Source: Cupriavidus neocaledonicus
Lineage (GTDB): Bacteria; Pseudomonadota; Gammaproteobacteria; Burkholderiales; Burkholderiaceae
DNA: 64,000 bases
Assembly: GCF_000372525.1 (NCBI RefSeq)
Contig: NZ_AQUR01000082.1
Coordinates: 33,126 to 97,125 of the forward strand
Direction of reading: 5' to 3'
The notes beneath the pieces are model-generated. The model worked only from the letters and a program-made list of their open reading frames with translations. It did no database searches and was not told the DNA's origin. The position numbers and the translations under genes are program-made. How positions within the stretch are numbered: the stretch's first letter is position 1; the number at the start of each line of letters is the position of its first letter. Of this stretch, positions 53,785-63,628 are shown one piece after another.

Positions 53785-54182
53785 TGCCGCAGCAAGCGCG
53801 AAGGACTGCGCGCTGTAAAGGCGCTGCCTATGGGCCGCGCCCTCGCCATGGCCGTAGGCCTTCGCGGCGTGATGGTCCGACCGCGGCGGGCTGCTGCATG
53901 CGCCGTGGCTGGGCAGCGCCCTGGTCGTGCTGGCTTTCGGCCGGGCGCTCGCCGCCGTCGGTGGCCGCCGCTGGCGCGCCGCGCTGCCATGAGGCGGCGG
54001 CGCCGCCGGGCAGTCGACTTCTTCCTATATCGATGTCGGAGCCTCACCGACAGCGGCCGCCCGACCCAGCCACTAGTATCGATTCATAAAAACAGCACGC
54101 CCCACCAAGACCCGGTGCCGCAAGCGGCATCCGGGCACGGCTGCGCGCTGCATGGACTGACAGCAACAACAGGAGGAGCGCC
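53785..54182. other. Gene-poor region, possible gene remnant
   Basis: No complete gene is supported in these 398 bases. From 53873 to 53992 a 39-codon open stretch ends in a stop and reads like the last helix and basic tail of a membrane protein (GLLHAPWLGSALVVLAF and on), but a stop codon lies directly in front and no start is seen. It may be a decayed 3' end. The promoter of the PhoD gene should lie near 54060-54110, which is more AT-rich. Confidence 0.4.
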
Positions 54183-56198
54183 ATGGACCGCCGCCAGTTT
54201 CTCAAGTGGGGGAGTTTCCTGACCGTTACCGTTGCCACCGGCGGGCTCAGCGCCTGCGGCGGCGGCGATGACCCGGCGCCGGAACCCGATACGGGCAATC
54301 CCGAGAACTTCAATTTCCTGCACGGCGTGGCATCGGGCGATCCGCGCCCCGACAGCGTGATCGTGTGGACGCGCGTGGAAGGCAACAACGGCAAGCGGCC
54401 GGTGGTGGTGCGGCTGCAGGTGTCGACGCAGCAGGATTTCGCGCCGCCCACGCTGCTGGTCAACCAGCCGCTGATGGCCCTGCCGGACTGGGACTACACC
54501 ATCCGCAACAAGGTCACGGGACTGAGCCCGGGTACGCGCTACTTCTACCGCTTCCTGCTGGGCAACCGCCCCAGCACCACGGGCCGCACGCGCACCGCCG
54601 CCGCGCCGGGCACCCCGCTGGCACAGCTGCGCTTCGCCTTTGTCAGCTGCCAGGACTGGAATGCCAATCACTGGGCCGGCATGGAAGAGCTGGTGCAGCA
54701 GGATCTGGACTTCATCGTCCATGTCGGCGACTACATCTACGAAGCCGTGCCGGGCGGCTCGCGCGCGGGCAACGTCGAGGACCGCCACACCGTGCTGCAG
54801 CTGCCCAACGGCACCGCCCTGCCGGATGGCAGCGTCTACGCCACCACGCTGGACGACTACCGCTACCTGTACCGCAACTACCGCAGCGACGCGCGCCTGC
54901 AGGCGCTGCATGCCGCGTTCCCGATGATCGCGATCTGGGACGACCACGAGTTCTCGGACAACTGCTGGCAGGATCGCCAGACCTACAACATCACCGACGA
55001 CCAGACCCCGCGCACCGCGCGCCGGCGCGCCGCCAACCAGGCCTGGTTCGAGTTCATGCCGGCCGACGTGACCCTGGACCCGGACAACCCGTCGTTCCAG
55101 AACATACAGATCTACCGCGCCTTCACCTTCGGCAATCTGGCCACGCTGCTGATGACCGACGAGCGCCTGTACCGCGCCGACCACATCATTCCCGAGGCCT
55201 CGGTCGGCCGCTCGATCGGCAGCCTGTACTTCGTGCCGACGGCAACGCTGGCCGCGGCCGAGGCGCAGAAGATCGCGGCCGCCGGCAATACGCTGACACC
55301 GGTGTCGATGCTGGGCGACACCCAGCGCGCCTGGTGGCAGGACCGCATCGGCGCCGACGCCACCACCTGGAAGCTGTGGGGCAACCAGCTGTCGCTGCTG
55401 CGCATGCAGGTCGACGTGCCGCTGGCGGTGGCGCGGCTGATCGCGCGCGCGCTGGTGCTGGCCAGCAACGCGCTGGCCTCGCTCGAGACCGCAATCGCCA
55501 ACGCGCTGGCCGATGACCTGCGCGCGGCGCGCATCACCGGCACCTATGCCAACCTGGCCTATACCGCGCTGCGCAACGTGCTCGCGCAGGCCGGCATCGA
55601 CAGCGCCGCGTTCGACGCCAGCATCAAGCCCCTGATCGAAGCGCGGCTGCCGGCGGTGACGCTGCTCGAGCGCTTTATCCTCAATGCCGACCAGTGGGAC
55701 GGCTTCAACGCCGAGCGCAAGAACCTGATGGCGTTCCTCAAGACCAACGGCATCCGCAACGTGGTGGCGCTGAGCGGCGATATCCATGCTTTCTTCGGCG
55801 GCCAGGTGATGGACGACTACGATGCCGCGGCGCCGGCGCCAGTGATGGTGGACCTGGTCACGGCCGGGCTGTCGAGCAACACGCTGCTCAGTTCCTTCCG
55901 CACCGTGGTCGACACCGACCCGGCCTTTGCCGCGCTGCGCGAACTGGTCTACAGCAACGTCGGCGGCACCCTCGTCAATACCTTCGATGCCACGCTGCGC
56001 GCCTTCAACCCATGGCTGCGGCACGCCGACACCAATGCCGAGGGCTATGCGCTGGTCACGCTGACGCCGCAGAAGCTGAGCTGCACCTTCCACACCATGA
56101 AGCCGCTTGCCGGCGGCACGGCGCCGGCGCTGCCGGCCACCGCCAGCACGCGCTTGCTGGAAGTGGCGGCGGGCACGGCCGATGTGACCGTAACCTAG
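54183..56198 (+). CDS. phoD: PhoD-family alkaline phosphatase/phosphodiesterase
   Basis: The 671-residue protein has a Tat signal (MDRRQFLKWGSFL) leading to LSACGG, which could also be a lipoprotein cysteine. It then has the PhoD N-terminal domain (FLHGVASGDPRPDSVIVWTR) and the metallophosphatase core: FVSCQDWN, DFIVHVGDYIYEA, IWDDHEFSDN and VALSGDIHAFFGG, which carry the metal ligands. It is longer than most PhoD proteins because of an Ala/Leu-rich helical insert (about residues 415-475). It would release phosphate from extracellular esters. No convincing Pho box was found upstream. The start follows AGGAGGAGC. Confidence 0.92.
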   Translation: MDRRQFLKWGSFLTVTVATGGLSACGGGDDPAPEPDTGNPENFNFLHGVASGDPRPDSVIVWTRVEGNNGKRPVVVRLQVSTQQDFAPPTLLVNQPLMALPDWDYTIRNKVTGLSPGTRYFYRFLLGNRPSTTGRTRTAAAPGTPLAQLRFAFVSCQDWNANHWAGMEELVQQDLDFIVHVGDYIYEAVPGGSRAGNVEDRHTVLQLPNGTALPDGSVYATTLDDYRYLYRNYRSDARLQALHAAFPMIAIWDDHEFSDNCWQDRQTYNITDDQTPRTARRRAANQAWFEFMPADVTLDPDNPSFQNIQIYRAFTFGNLATLLMTDERLYRADHIIPEASVGRSIGSLYFVPTATLAAAEAQKIAAAGNTLTPVSMLGDTQRAWWQDRIGADATTWKLWGNQLSLLRMQVDVPLAVARLIARALVLASNALASLETAIANALADDLRAARITGTYANLAYTALRNVLAQAGIDSAAFDASIKPLIEARLPAVTLLERFILNADQWDGFNAERKNLMAFLKTNGIRNVVALSGDIHAFFGGQVMDDYDAAAPAPVMVDLVTAGLSSNTLLSSFRTVVDTDPAFAALRELVYSNVGGTLVNTFDATLRAFNPWLRHADTNAEGYALVTLTPQKLSCTFHTMKPLAGGTAPALPATASTRLLEVAAGTADVTVT

Positions 56199-56211
56199 TG
56201 ACCGTGACCTA
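56184..56211. repeat. Tandem 14-bp duplication at the junction of two convergent genes
   Basis: GTGACCGTAACCTA (56184-56197) is followed at once by GTGACCGTGACCTA (56198-56211), one base different. The first copy, with the next G, holds the phoD stop (TAG 56196-56198). The second copy supplies the stop of the convergent dehydrogenase gene on the other strand (56209-56211). Confidence 0.9.
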
Positions 56212-57138
56212 GTATCCGGCTTGCCGGTCCACCAGGTTCAGCAGCGCGCGCCCGTCGCGCGCGCGCCGCAGGTTGTCCAGGCATTGCCGCGCCACCAGCG
56301 GGTACGACGGGTCGGCCGCGATATGCGGCGTGGCCTCGATGCGCGGATGGTTCCAGACCGGGTCGTCCGCTGCCGGCGGTTCCTTGGCGAACACGTCCAG
56401 GGCGGCGCCGGCCAGGTGGCCGTCGTCGATCAGCGCTACCAGGTCCGGCTCGACCACATGTTCGCCGCGGCCGACATTGATCAGGTAGGCGCCCCGGGGC
56501 AGGCGCGACAAGCTGCGCCGGTCGAGCAGCCCCTCGGTGCGCGGCGTCAGCGGCAGCGTGCAGACCAGGATGTCGGTCTGCGCCAGCATGGCGTCCAGGC
56601 CGTCATCGCCGGTGAAATCCGTCACGCCCGGCAAGTGCTTGGCGGCGCGGCTCCAGCCGCTGACCGGGTAGCCGATGGCGACGAACATGCGCGCCACCTC
56701 GCTGCCGATTTCTCCCAGCCCCAGCACGCCCACGCGGCACTGCGCGGCATCGCGCCCCGCGTGGCGCTTCCATTCGCCGCGGCGCTGCTGCTCGGCGTAG
56801 AGTCCCAGCGCGCGGGTATGGCGCAGCGCCATCGCCAGCACGAAGCGGGCGATGCCGGCCTGCTGGCCGGGATCGACGATGCGCGTCACCGGGATGTGCA
56901 CGGGCAGGTCGGGCGCGGCCAGCAGCTTGTCGACGCCGGCGGTGGCGGCACACACCAGTCGCAGGTTGGGATAGGCCGGCGCCACGCCGGGCTTCAGGCC
57001 CCACGCGATGATGGCCTCGACCTGTTCCGCGACGGCGGCCTCGCGGCCGTTCCACACGGTGATGTCGGGCGCTGCCTCGCGCAGCAGCGCGGTAATGGGA
57101 ACCGCCATGAACGACGGCAGGTGGACGAGGATGGCCAT
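56209..57138 (-). CDS. D-isomer 2-hydroxyacid dehydrogenase (GhrA-like)
   Basis: The 309-residue protein has the NAD(P)-binding motif VGVLGLGEIGSEVARMF, the catalytic arginine region in INVGRGEHVVEPDLVALID, and the acidic/histidine pair in LDVFAKEPPAADDPVWNHPRIEATPHIAA. It resembles glyoxylate/hydroxypyruvate reductases of the GhrA type. The start at 57138 (MAILVHLP) directly follows the aldolase stop (57141) with two bases between, so translation is probably coupled; there is no clear ribosome binding site of its own. Confidence 0.9.
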   Translation of the reverse strand: MAILVHLPSFMAVPITALLREAAPDITVWNGREAAVAEQVEAIIAWGLKPGVAPAYPNLRLVCAATAGVDKLLAAPDLPVHIPVTRIVDPGQQAGIARFVLAMALRHTRALGLYAEQQRRGEWKRHAGRDAAQCRVGVLGLGEIGSEVARMFVAIGYPVSGWSRAAKHLPGVTDFTGDDGLDAMLAQTDILVCTLPLTPRTEGLLDRRSLSRLPRGAYLINVGRGEHVVEPDLVALIDDGHLAGAALDVFAKEPPAADDPVWNHPRIEATPHIAADPSYPLVARQCLDNLRRARDGRALLNLVDRQAGY

Positions 57139-57140
57139 GG

Positions 57141-57923
57141 TCAGTTGCGGTAATCTGGGTTGATGCGGTCGAGGCGGCGCAGCAGGCCGGGCCAGGCCAG
57201 GTTGGAGCCCTTGCCCTTGGTGGCCTGGCGCGCCTGCTGGCCCATGTTGGCGCTGGCGGCCTGCGGCACCCGCGTCAGCGGCGTGCCGCCGCTCTGCGCC
57301 AGGATCTGGATGCGGCACGCCGATTCCAGCGTGTACATGGTCAGGAATGCATCTGCCACCGTGCGCCCGCAGGTGAGCAGCCCGTGGTTGCGCATGATCA
57401 TCTGCTTGCAGCGGCCCAGGTCGGCCACCAGCCGCGTCTTCTCGTCCTCGCGCAGCGCCACGCCCTCGTAGTCGTGATAGGCCAGCCCGCTCAGCGCGAA
57501 CATTGCCTGCTGCGAGATCGGCAACAGCCCGTCCTGCTGCGCGGCGACGGCGACGCCGTGCGCGGTATGCGTGTGCATCACGCAGCCGACTTCGGGGCGT
57601 GCCTCGTGCACGGCGCTGTGGATGATGAAGCCGGCCGGGTTGACGTCATACGGCGTTTCCAGCACGGGCTCGCCGTGGTGGTCCACCTTGACCAGGCTCG
57701 ACGCCGTGATCTCGTCGAACATCATGCCGTAGGGATTGATCAGGAACTGGTCCGGCGCATCCGGCACGCGCGCCGAGATATGCGTGAAGATCAGGTCGTC
57801 CCAGCCGAAGTGCGCCACCAGCCGGTACGCGGCCGCCAGGTCCACGCGCATCTGCCATTCGGCGTCGGAGACGCGGTCTTTTACGCGGTCTTGCGAGGTT
57901 TCGACGAGCTGGACTTGCGCCAT
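57141..57923 (-). CDS. Class II aldolase/adducin family protein
   Basis: The 260-residue protein has the family pattern RLVAHFGWDDLIFTHISARVP, FLINPYGMMFDEI, the metal histidines in VMHTHTAHGVAVAAQ, YHDYEGVA and MRNHGLLTCGRTVADAF. Members are zinc aldolases or decarboxylases; those close to eukaryotic adducin have unclear substrates. It is followed by a 2-hydroxyacid dehydrogenase gene in the same operon and is divergent from a Crp/Fnr regulator. The start follows GGGAGGCCGCAC. Confidence 0.9.
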   Translation of the reverse strand: MAQVQLVETSQDRVKDRVSDAEWQMRVDLAAAYRLVAHFGWDDLIFTHISARVPDAPDQFLINPYGMMFDEITASSLVKVDHHGEPVLETPYDVNPAGFIIHSAVHEARPEVGCVMHTHTAHGVAVAAQQDGLLPISQQAMFALSGLAYHDYEGVALREDEKTRLVADLGRCKQMIMRNHGLLTCGRTVADAFLTMYTLESACRIQILAQSGGTPLTRVPQAASANMGQQARQATKGKGSNLAWPGLLRRLDRINPDYRN

Positions 57924-58036
57924 GTGCGGCCTCCCGGGGGCGTGTGAGTGAGTCATTGAACCGCTGCATTGTCCCGGCACCCCGGACCAAAGTCTGTTAA
58001 GTGTTAGACAATCTCGGCTCCGGCAAGGAGGGTGAT

Positions 58037-58753
58037 GTGGGACGTCAGATGAAGGCCAAGGTGGAGCATGCGTCGAAAGCGGACGAACCCGTGCGCGCGC
58101 TGCCGCGCAGCGTGCTCGCCAGCGGCTGGCTGCGCAACGCGCCGCCGCGCGTGCTGGAAGCCGTGGCGCAGGCCGCACGCCGCCAGCGCTTCGGCGACGG
58201 CGCGATGATCTTCGCGCGCGGCGATCCGCCCACGTACTTCTGCATGGTGGTGTCCGGGCGCGTGCGCATGAGCCGGGTGAGCAGCGGCGGGCGCGAGTCG
58301 GTGTACTCGGTGATCGGGCGCGGGCGCTGGTTCGGCGAGATCTCGCTGCTCGACGGCAAGCCGCGCACGCATGACGCCTTCGCCGTCGGCAACACCGAGC
58401 TGCTGGTGCTGGACCAGCGCGAGTTCCACCGCATCCTGGCCACGCACCCGGAAGGCATGCAGCTGATCGTGCAGCAGATCTGCGCGCGCCTGCGGGTGGC
58501 CTTCGACCATGCGCAAAGCGCGGCGCAGGCCCCGGTCGACGCGCGCATGGCGGCGCGCCTGCTGGAGCTGGCCGACCGCACCGACCACGTCGTGCGCATC
58601 AGCGCGGAAGAGCTGGGCGACATGGTCAGCCGCTCGCGCCAGACCGTCGCCAAGACGCTGCAGGCATGGCAGGACGCCGGTCTGATCCGCCGCGCCTACC
58701 GCCAGATCGAACTGCTGGACCCGGCCGCGCTGAAGCGCCTTGCCAGGCGATGA
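58037..58753 (+). CDS. Crp/Fnr-family transcriptional regulator
   Basis: The 238-residue protein has a cyclic-nucleotide-binding-type domain (GDGAMIFARGDPPTYFCMVVSG, GRGRWFGEISLLDGKPRTHDAFA) and a C-terminal winged helix (ISAEELGDMVSRSRQTVAKTLQAW). No Fnr-type cysteine cluster is present, so oxygen sensing by an iron-sulfur cluster is unlikely. GTG at 58037 was chosen because AAGGAGGG sits just upstream; GTG 58001 and ATG 58049 are alternatives. It is divergent from the aldolase/dehydrogenase pair, its probable target. Confidence 0.88.
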   Translation: MGRQMKAKVEHASKADEPVRALPRSVLASGWLRNAPPRVLEAVAQAARRQRFGDGAMIFARGDPPTYFCMVVSGRVRMSRVSSGGRESVYSVIGRGRWFGEISLLDGKPRTHDAFAVGNTELLVLDQREFHRILATHPEGMQLIVQQICARLRVAFDHAQSAAQAPVDARMAARLLELADRTDHVVRISAEELGDMVSRSRQTVAKTLQAWQDAGLIRRAYRQIELLDPAALKRLARR

Positions 58754-58908
58754 GATGGCGCACGGCCAGCCCCCGCGTGCGCAAATAACCTGCCTTGGCC
58801 GCGATGGCAAGACCGGTTAACGACCGTTGCAAAAACAAACAGAATGTCAGGTGCCCCGGCGCTACAGTGGTCATTCCCTGCCTGTAGGCGTCTCTAGGAG
58901 GTACACGA

Positions 58909-59319
58909 ATGAAGCAACATCTGGCGAAATCCCTGGTCATGGCCGGCGCAATGATCGCGTCCTATCCGCTGTTCGCGCAGCAGGCCCAGCCGCTGCAGCC
59001 AAGCCAGCCGATGCCGATGACCCAGCCGATGCAGCCGATGCCGTCCACCCCGCCGACGCAATCCGCGCAGGCACTGCCCGCGGCTCCGTCCGCCCCGTCG
59101 GCCCAGATGGCGCCGGTGGGCCAGCCTGCCCCGGCCGCCGCCGGCAGCTATGCGCAAGCCCCCGTGCCGCCGGCCCAGCCCGGCATGGCGCCGGTGCCCG
59201 CCGATCCGTCGCTGGCAGGCGGCACGATGTCGGCAGCGGACCCAGCCAGCATGAGCCTGGCCCCCGATGCGCTCGGCACGCGCCTGGGCCAGCGCAGCAC
59301 CTTCCTCGACGGCGCCTGA
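58909..59319 (+). CDS. Proline-rich exported protein, unknown
   Basis: The 136-residue protein has a signal peptide (MAGAMIASYPLFAQQ, cleavage near residue 24) and then a low-complexity Pro/Gln/Met/Ala stretch (for example PMPMTQPMQPMPSTPPTQ) to about residue 100, ending with LGTRLGQRSTFLDGA. It is probably disordered in the periplasm. I do not recognise a family. The ribosome binding site AGGAGG is strong. The intergenic repeat follows 33 bases after the stop. Confidence 0.75.
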   Translation: MKQHLAKSLVMAGAMIASYPLFAQQAQPLQPSQPMPMTQPMQPMPSTPPTQSAQALPAAPSAPSAQMAPVGQPAPAAAGSYAQAPVPPAQPGMAPVPADPSLAGGTMSAADPASMSLAPDALGTRLGQRSTFLDGA

Positions 59320-59352
59320 GCACCGTCCGGCGTGGGCCCGCAGCGCGCGAAA

Positions 59353-59550
59353 GCCCGTCGCTATTGCCAGCGCCGGCCCTCACCCCCGCCCCTCTCCCGC
59401 AAGCGGGAGAGGGGAGACAACCCACAGCGTTATCAACAGCCTCAAGCTCTCCAACCCCCGCTTGTGTACGCCCTCTCCCGCTCGCGGAAGAGGTTTGGGG
59501 TGAGGGCAGGAGCGCATCACGAAGTGACGGCCATCGCTATTGCCATCGCC
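59353..59550. repeat. Intergenic repeat element, copy 2 (inverted, permuted)
   Basis: Read on the minus strand this element has block A (59550-59439: GGCGATGGCAATAGCGATGG, a CCTCACCCCA stretch, a CCGCGAGCGGG core, GTACACAAGCGGG and a GTTGGAGAGC tail) followed by block B (59417-59353: CCCTCTCCCGCTTGCGGGAG, GGGGGTGAGGG, GGCGCTGGCAATAGCGACGG). Copy 1 at 43409-43562 has the order B then A with the shared core overlapping. It lies between the Pro-rich protein gene and the convergent LysR gene. Confidence 0.8.
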
Positions 59551-59565
59551 CGTCCACACCCCGCC

Positions 59566-60462
59566 TCACCCTTCCCCTGCCGCCGCGCCCTGCTGCTGCA
59601 GCCATTCCAGGAAGGTGCGCAGGTGCAGCGGCTTGTCGGCATCACGCGGCACCAGCGCATGGTAGGTGTTGCCCGGAGCGCGGATCGCGCCGAACGGGGT
59701 GGCGATGCGCCCGCCGGCGCGGTCCGCCTCCAGCGTGGGAAAGGTGCCGATGGCAAAGCCCAGGCTGTCCGCCACCGCCTGCAGCGTGACAAAGAAATGG
59801 TCGAAGCGCAGCGTGCGCACCGGCAGCAGGGACGCATGCCCTGCCTGCTGCAGCCATGACTCCCAGCTCCCCGGCCGCGTTTCCGTATAGAGGAACACCC
59901 CCTCTACCAGGTCTTCCACCCCTTGCAACGGCACTTGCTGCAGCAGCGCCGGGCTGGCGATCACGGTCTGGTACTCGGCAAACACCGGCGCCGACTCGTA
60001 CTGCTCGCCGCGCTCCAGCGTGCGCCGTATCGCCACGTCGAAGGTGCCGTTGAAGCCGGCTTCGTTGCTGAAGGCGGTCGAAACCCGCACGTCGACCTCT
60101 GGCTGCAGGCGCCGGAAATCATCCAGCCGCGGAATCAGCCAGCGCATGGCAAAGGTGGCAGGCGCGTTCACGCGCACCACCTTGCGCGTGGCGATGCGGC
60201 CATAGCGCTCGGACGCGGCGCCGATCTGGTCGAACGCCGTGCTGATCTCGCGCGCGAACGCCTGCGCGTGCACGGTCGGCACCATGCGCTGGCCCTGGCG
60301 GATAAACAGCGGCTGCCCCAGCCACTGCTCCAGGATCTCGATCTGCCGGCTGACCGCGCCATGGGTCAGGTGCAATTCGCGCGCCGCGGCCGAATAGCTG
60401 CCGGCGCGGGCGGCTACCTCGAAGATGCGCAGGGCGTTGAGCGGGGGCAGCTTGTGCGGCAT
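59566..60462 (-). CDS. LysR-family regulator (GcvA-like), probable regulator of phnA
   Basis: The 298-residue protein has the GcvA-type LysR N-terminus (LPPLNALRIFEVAARAGSYSAAA, THGAVSRQIEILEQWLGQPLF) and co-inducer domain (VRVNAPATFAMRWLIPRL, FDVAIRR). It is divergent from phosphonoacetate hydrolase, as a LysR gene (phnR) accompanies phnA in Pseudomonas fluorescens 23F. An inverted repeat lies between the genes. It probably induces phnA when phosphonoacetate is present. Confidence 0.92.
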   Translation of the reverse strand: MPHKLPPLNALRIFEVAARAGSYSAAARELHLTHGAVSRQIEILEQWLGQPLFIRQGQRMVPTVHAQAFAREISTAFDQIGAASERYGRIATRKVVRVNAPATFAMRWLIPRLDDFRRLQPEVDVRVSTAFSNEAGFNGTFDVAIRRTLERGEQYESAPVFAEYQTVIASPALLQQVPLQGVEDLVEGVFLYTETRPGSWESWLQQAGHASLLPVRTLRFDHFFVTLQAVADSLGFAIGTFPTLEADRAGGRIATPFGAIRAPGNTYHALVPRDADKPLHLRTFLEWLQQQGAAAGEG

Positions 60463-60490
60463 TGTGAGATTTCCTGACAGGACCTGGAAA

Positions 60491-60514
60491 ATAAACTCGA
60501 TTGTGAGAGTTTAT
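60491..60514. promoter_or_regulatory. Inverted repeat between LysR gene and phnA
   Basis: ATAAACTC (60491-60498) pairs with GAGTTTAT (60507-60514). The motif ATTGTGAGA overlaps it at 60500-60508 and occurs again at 60461-60469 next to the LysR start, suggesting two binding sites in the divergent promoter region. Confidence 0.6.
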
Positions 60515-60526
60515 CGCCTAACTTAG

Positions 60527-61795
<1,269 letters not shown>

Positions 61796-61879
61796 AGCGG
61801 GTGCGTGCCGGCAAGGCCGGCATGCTTCATCAGCAAGGGGTGATGGCCGCCAAGACGGTCACCACCAGGGGGCGGCGCC

Positions 61880-63571
61880 ATGCAAATCCTGCTTTCCCTG
61901 ATGTCCGGGGTTGCACTGCTGATCTGGGGCGCGCATGTGACGCGCCACGGCATGCTGGAGGTATTGGGGCCGCGCTTGCGGCTGGTGCTGGCCGCGGGCA
62001 CGGCCAGCCCGGCGCGCGGCTTCCTGGCGGGGCTGGGCGTGACCGCGCTGATCCAGAGCAGCAGCGCCACGGCCTTGATGACCAGCACCTTTGTGGCGGG
62101 AGGCCTGGTGTCGTTGCCGGCGGCACTGCCGATCGTGCTGGGTGCCGACGTCGGCACCAGCCTGATGGCGCGCTTGCTGTCGGTCGACATCTCCTGGCTC
62201 TCGCCGCTGCTGCTGGTCATCGGCATTGCCCTGCGTCTGTCCGGCAAGGACAGCCTGCGCGGACAGGCTGGCGACGTCATGGTGGGGCTGGGGCTGATCA
62301 CGCTGGCCTTGCAACTGATCCGCCTCTACGCCGCACCGCTGCTGCAGGCTCAGATCGTGCACGCGATCTTCATTTCCCTTGGCAACGACGCCCTGCTGGC
62401 ACTGGTGATCGGCGCCCTGCTGGCCCTGCTCGCATACTCCAGCCTGGCTGCGGTACTGCTGACCGCAACGCTGGCCATGGGCGGCGTCATCGGCCCGGCA
62501 ACCGCCTTGCCGCTGGTGCTTGGCGCCAACCTGGGCAGCGGCCTGATTGCCTGCCTCGCCAATTCCGGCGCTGCACCGGCCGCACGGCGGGTATCACTCG
62601 CCAACCTGATGTTCCGGGTGGTGGGGATACTGGCATTCCTGCCGTTGCTGGACGCCATGCCCTGGCTGTTGGACCGCCTGGGCAGCAGCGCCGCGACCAT
62701 GGCCATCGACTTTCACATGGCCTTCAACCTGGCCCTGGCGGCAACGCTGATCTGGTTTGTCAAGCCGGTGGCGTCGCTATGCAACCGATGGCTGCCCGAT
62801 GCGCACGACCACGCAGCGCCCGGCGGCGCACGCTACCTGAGCCAGGGCGACCTGCGGCACCCGTGCGTCGCGTTGGGCAATGCCACGCGCGAAGTCATGC
62901 GCATCGGCGACGTGATCGAGGAAATGCTCGGTGGCATGAAGCTCTCGGTGGCGGGCAACGACCGCGCCATGAACGCCCGCTGCCGCGCGCTGGACGACCG
63001 TATCGACGACCTCTATTCGTCCGTCAAGATGTACCTGACCGGCGTCGACACCGACAGCCTCGACGACGACGATACCGCGCGCTGGGACGAAATCATGCTG
63101 GTCAATATCAACCTGGAATATGCCGGCGATATCGTCGAGCGTATCCTGGCCGACCTGGACCAGCGCAAGCTGAGCCGCAACTACCGGTTTTCGGACGAGG
63201 GCAGCGCGGAACTGCTTGCGTTGTGCGACATGCTGGTGGCCAACCTGCGTACCCGGCTGTCGCTGTTCGTCGCTGGCGACCGTACCGCTCCGGCCGTGCT
63301 GCACGAATGTGCCGCCGGATTCCAGGCCCGTGCCGAGCGCTTCACCGCGCGCCACATTGCGCGTGTGGCGCAGCGTCGCACGGCAAGCGTGGAGACCAGT
63401 GGCTTGCACCTGGATATCCTGCGCGAGCTTTCGCAGATGAACTCGCTACTGTGCGCTGCGCCCGCAGGCATGCCCGGCGCCCAGCGCAGTGCCCTCGCCG
63501 AGGACCCTCCGTTCCTGCCTGCCGAACACCCCGGCGCGCTGCATGCACCGGAACGCCTGCTTAATCCGTGA
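61880..63571 (+). CDS. Na/Pi cotransporter family protein (NptA-type) with PhoU-like domain
   Basis: The 563-residue protein has an N-terminal transporter part of about nine hydrophobic segments with the family motif GVTALIQSSSATALMTSTF and a second, weaker repeat (LAYSSLAAVLLTATLAMGG). Its cytoplasmic C-terminal half is of PhoU type (ATREVMRIGDVIEEML, VNINLEYAGDIVERILADLD). Members move phosphate, with export also reported. It follows phnA by 84 bases, so it may handle phosphate released there. The C-terminal tail beyond residue 530 is Pro/Ala-rich. Confidence 0.88.
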   Translation: MQILLSLMSGVALLIWGAHVTRHGMLEVLGPRLRLVLAAGTASPARGFLAGLGVTALIQSSSATALMTSTFVAGGLVSLPAALPIVLGADVGTSLMARLLSVDISWLSPLLLVIGIALRLSGKDSLRGQAGDVMVGLGLITLALQLIRLYAAPLLQAQIVHAIFISLGNDALLALVIGALLALLAYSSLAAVLLTATLAMGGVIGPATALPLVLGANLGSGLIACLANSGAAPAARRVSLANLMFRVVGILAFLPLLDAMPWLLDRLGSSAATMAIDFHMAFNLALAATLIWFVKPVASLCNRWLPDAHDHAAPGGARYLSQGDLRHPCVALGNATREVMRIGDVIEEMLGGMKLSVAGNDRAMNARCRALDDRIDDLYSSVKMYLTGVDTDSLDDDDTARWDEIMLVNINLEYAGDIVERILADLDQRKLSRNYRFSDEGSAELLALCDMLVANLRTRLSLFVAGDRTAPAVLHECAAGFQARAERFTARHIARVAQRRTASVETSGLHLDILRELSQMNSLLCAAPAGMPGAQRSALAEDPPFLPAEHPGALHAPERLLNP

Positions 63572-63628
63572 CGCCGCGAGCAGCGAGACGGCTGACAGTG
63601 CCAGACTCGGGCTGCGCGCGCCGCCTCT

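Noticed and set aside
54050..54090. NotI, SpeI and ClaI-like sites close together, reminiscent of a cloning linker
   Set aside because: The sequence between and around them is not vector-like, and a GCGGCCGC site is expected by chance in such GC-rich DNA.
54060..54182. Pho box upstream of phoD
   Set aside because: I found no pair of CTGTCAT-like repeats at the right spacing; only AT-rich sequence near 54085-54095.
57992..58009. GTCT and AGAC flanking TTAA-rich sequence as a Crp/Fnr operator
   Set aside because: Only four bases pair and the inner bases do not continue the symmetry; it does not fit TGTGA or TTGAT half-sites.
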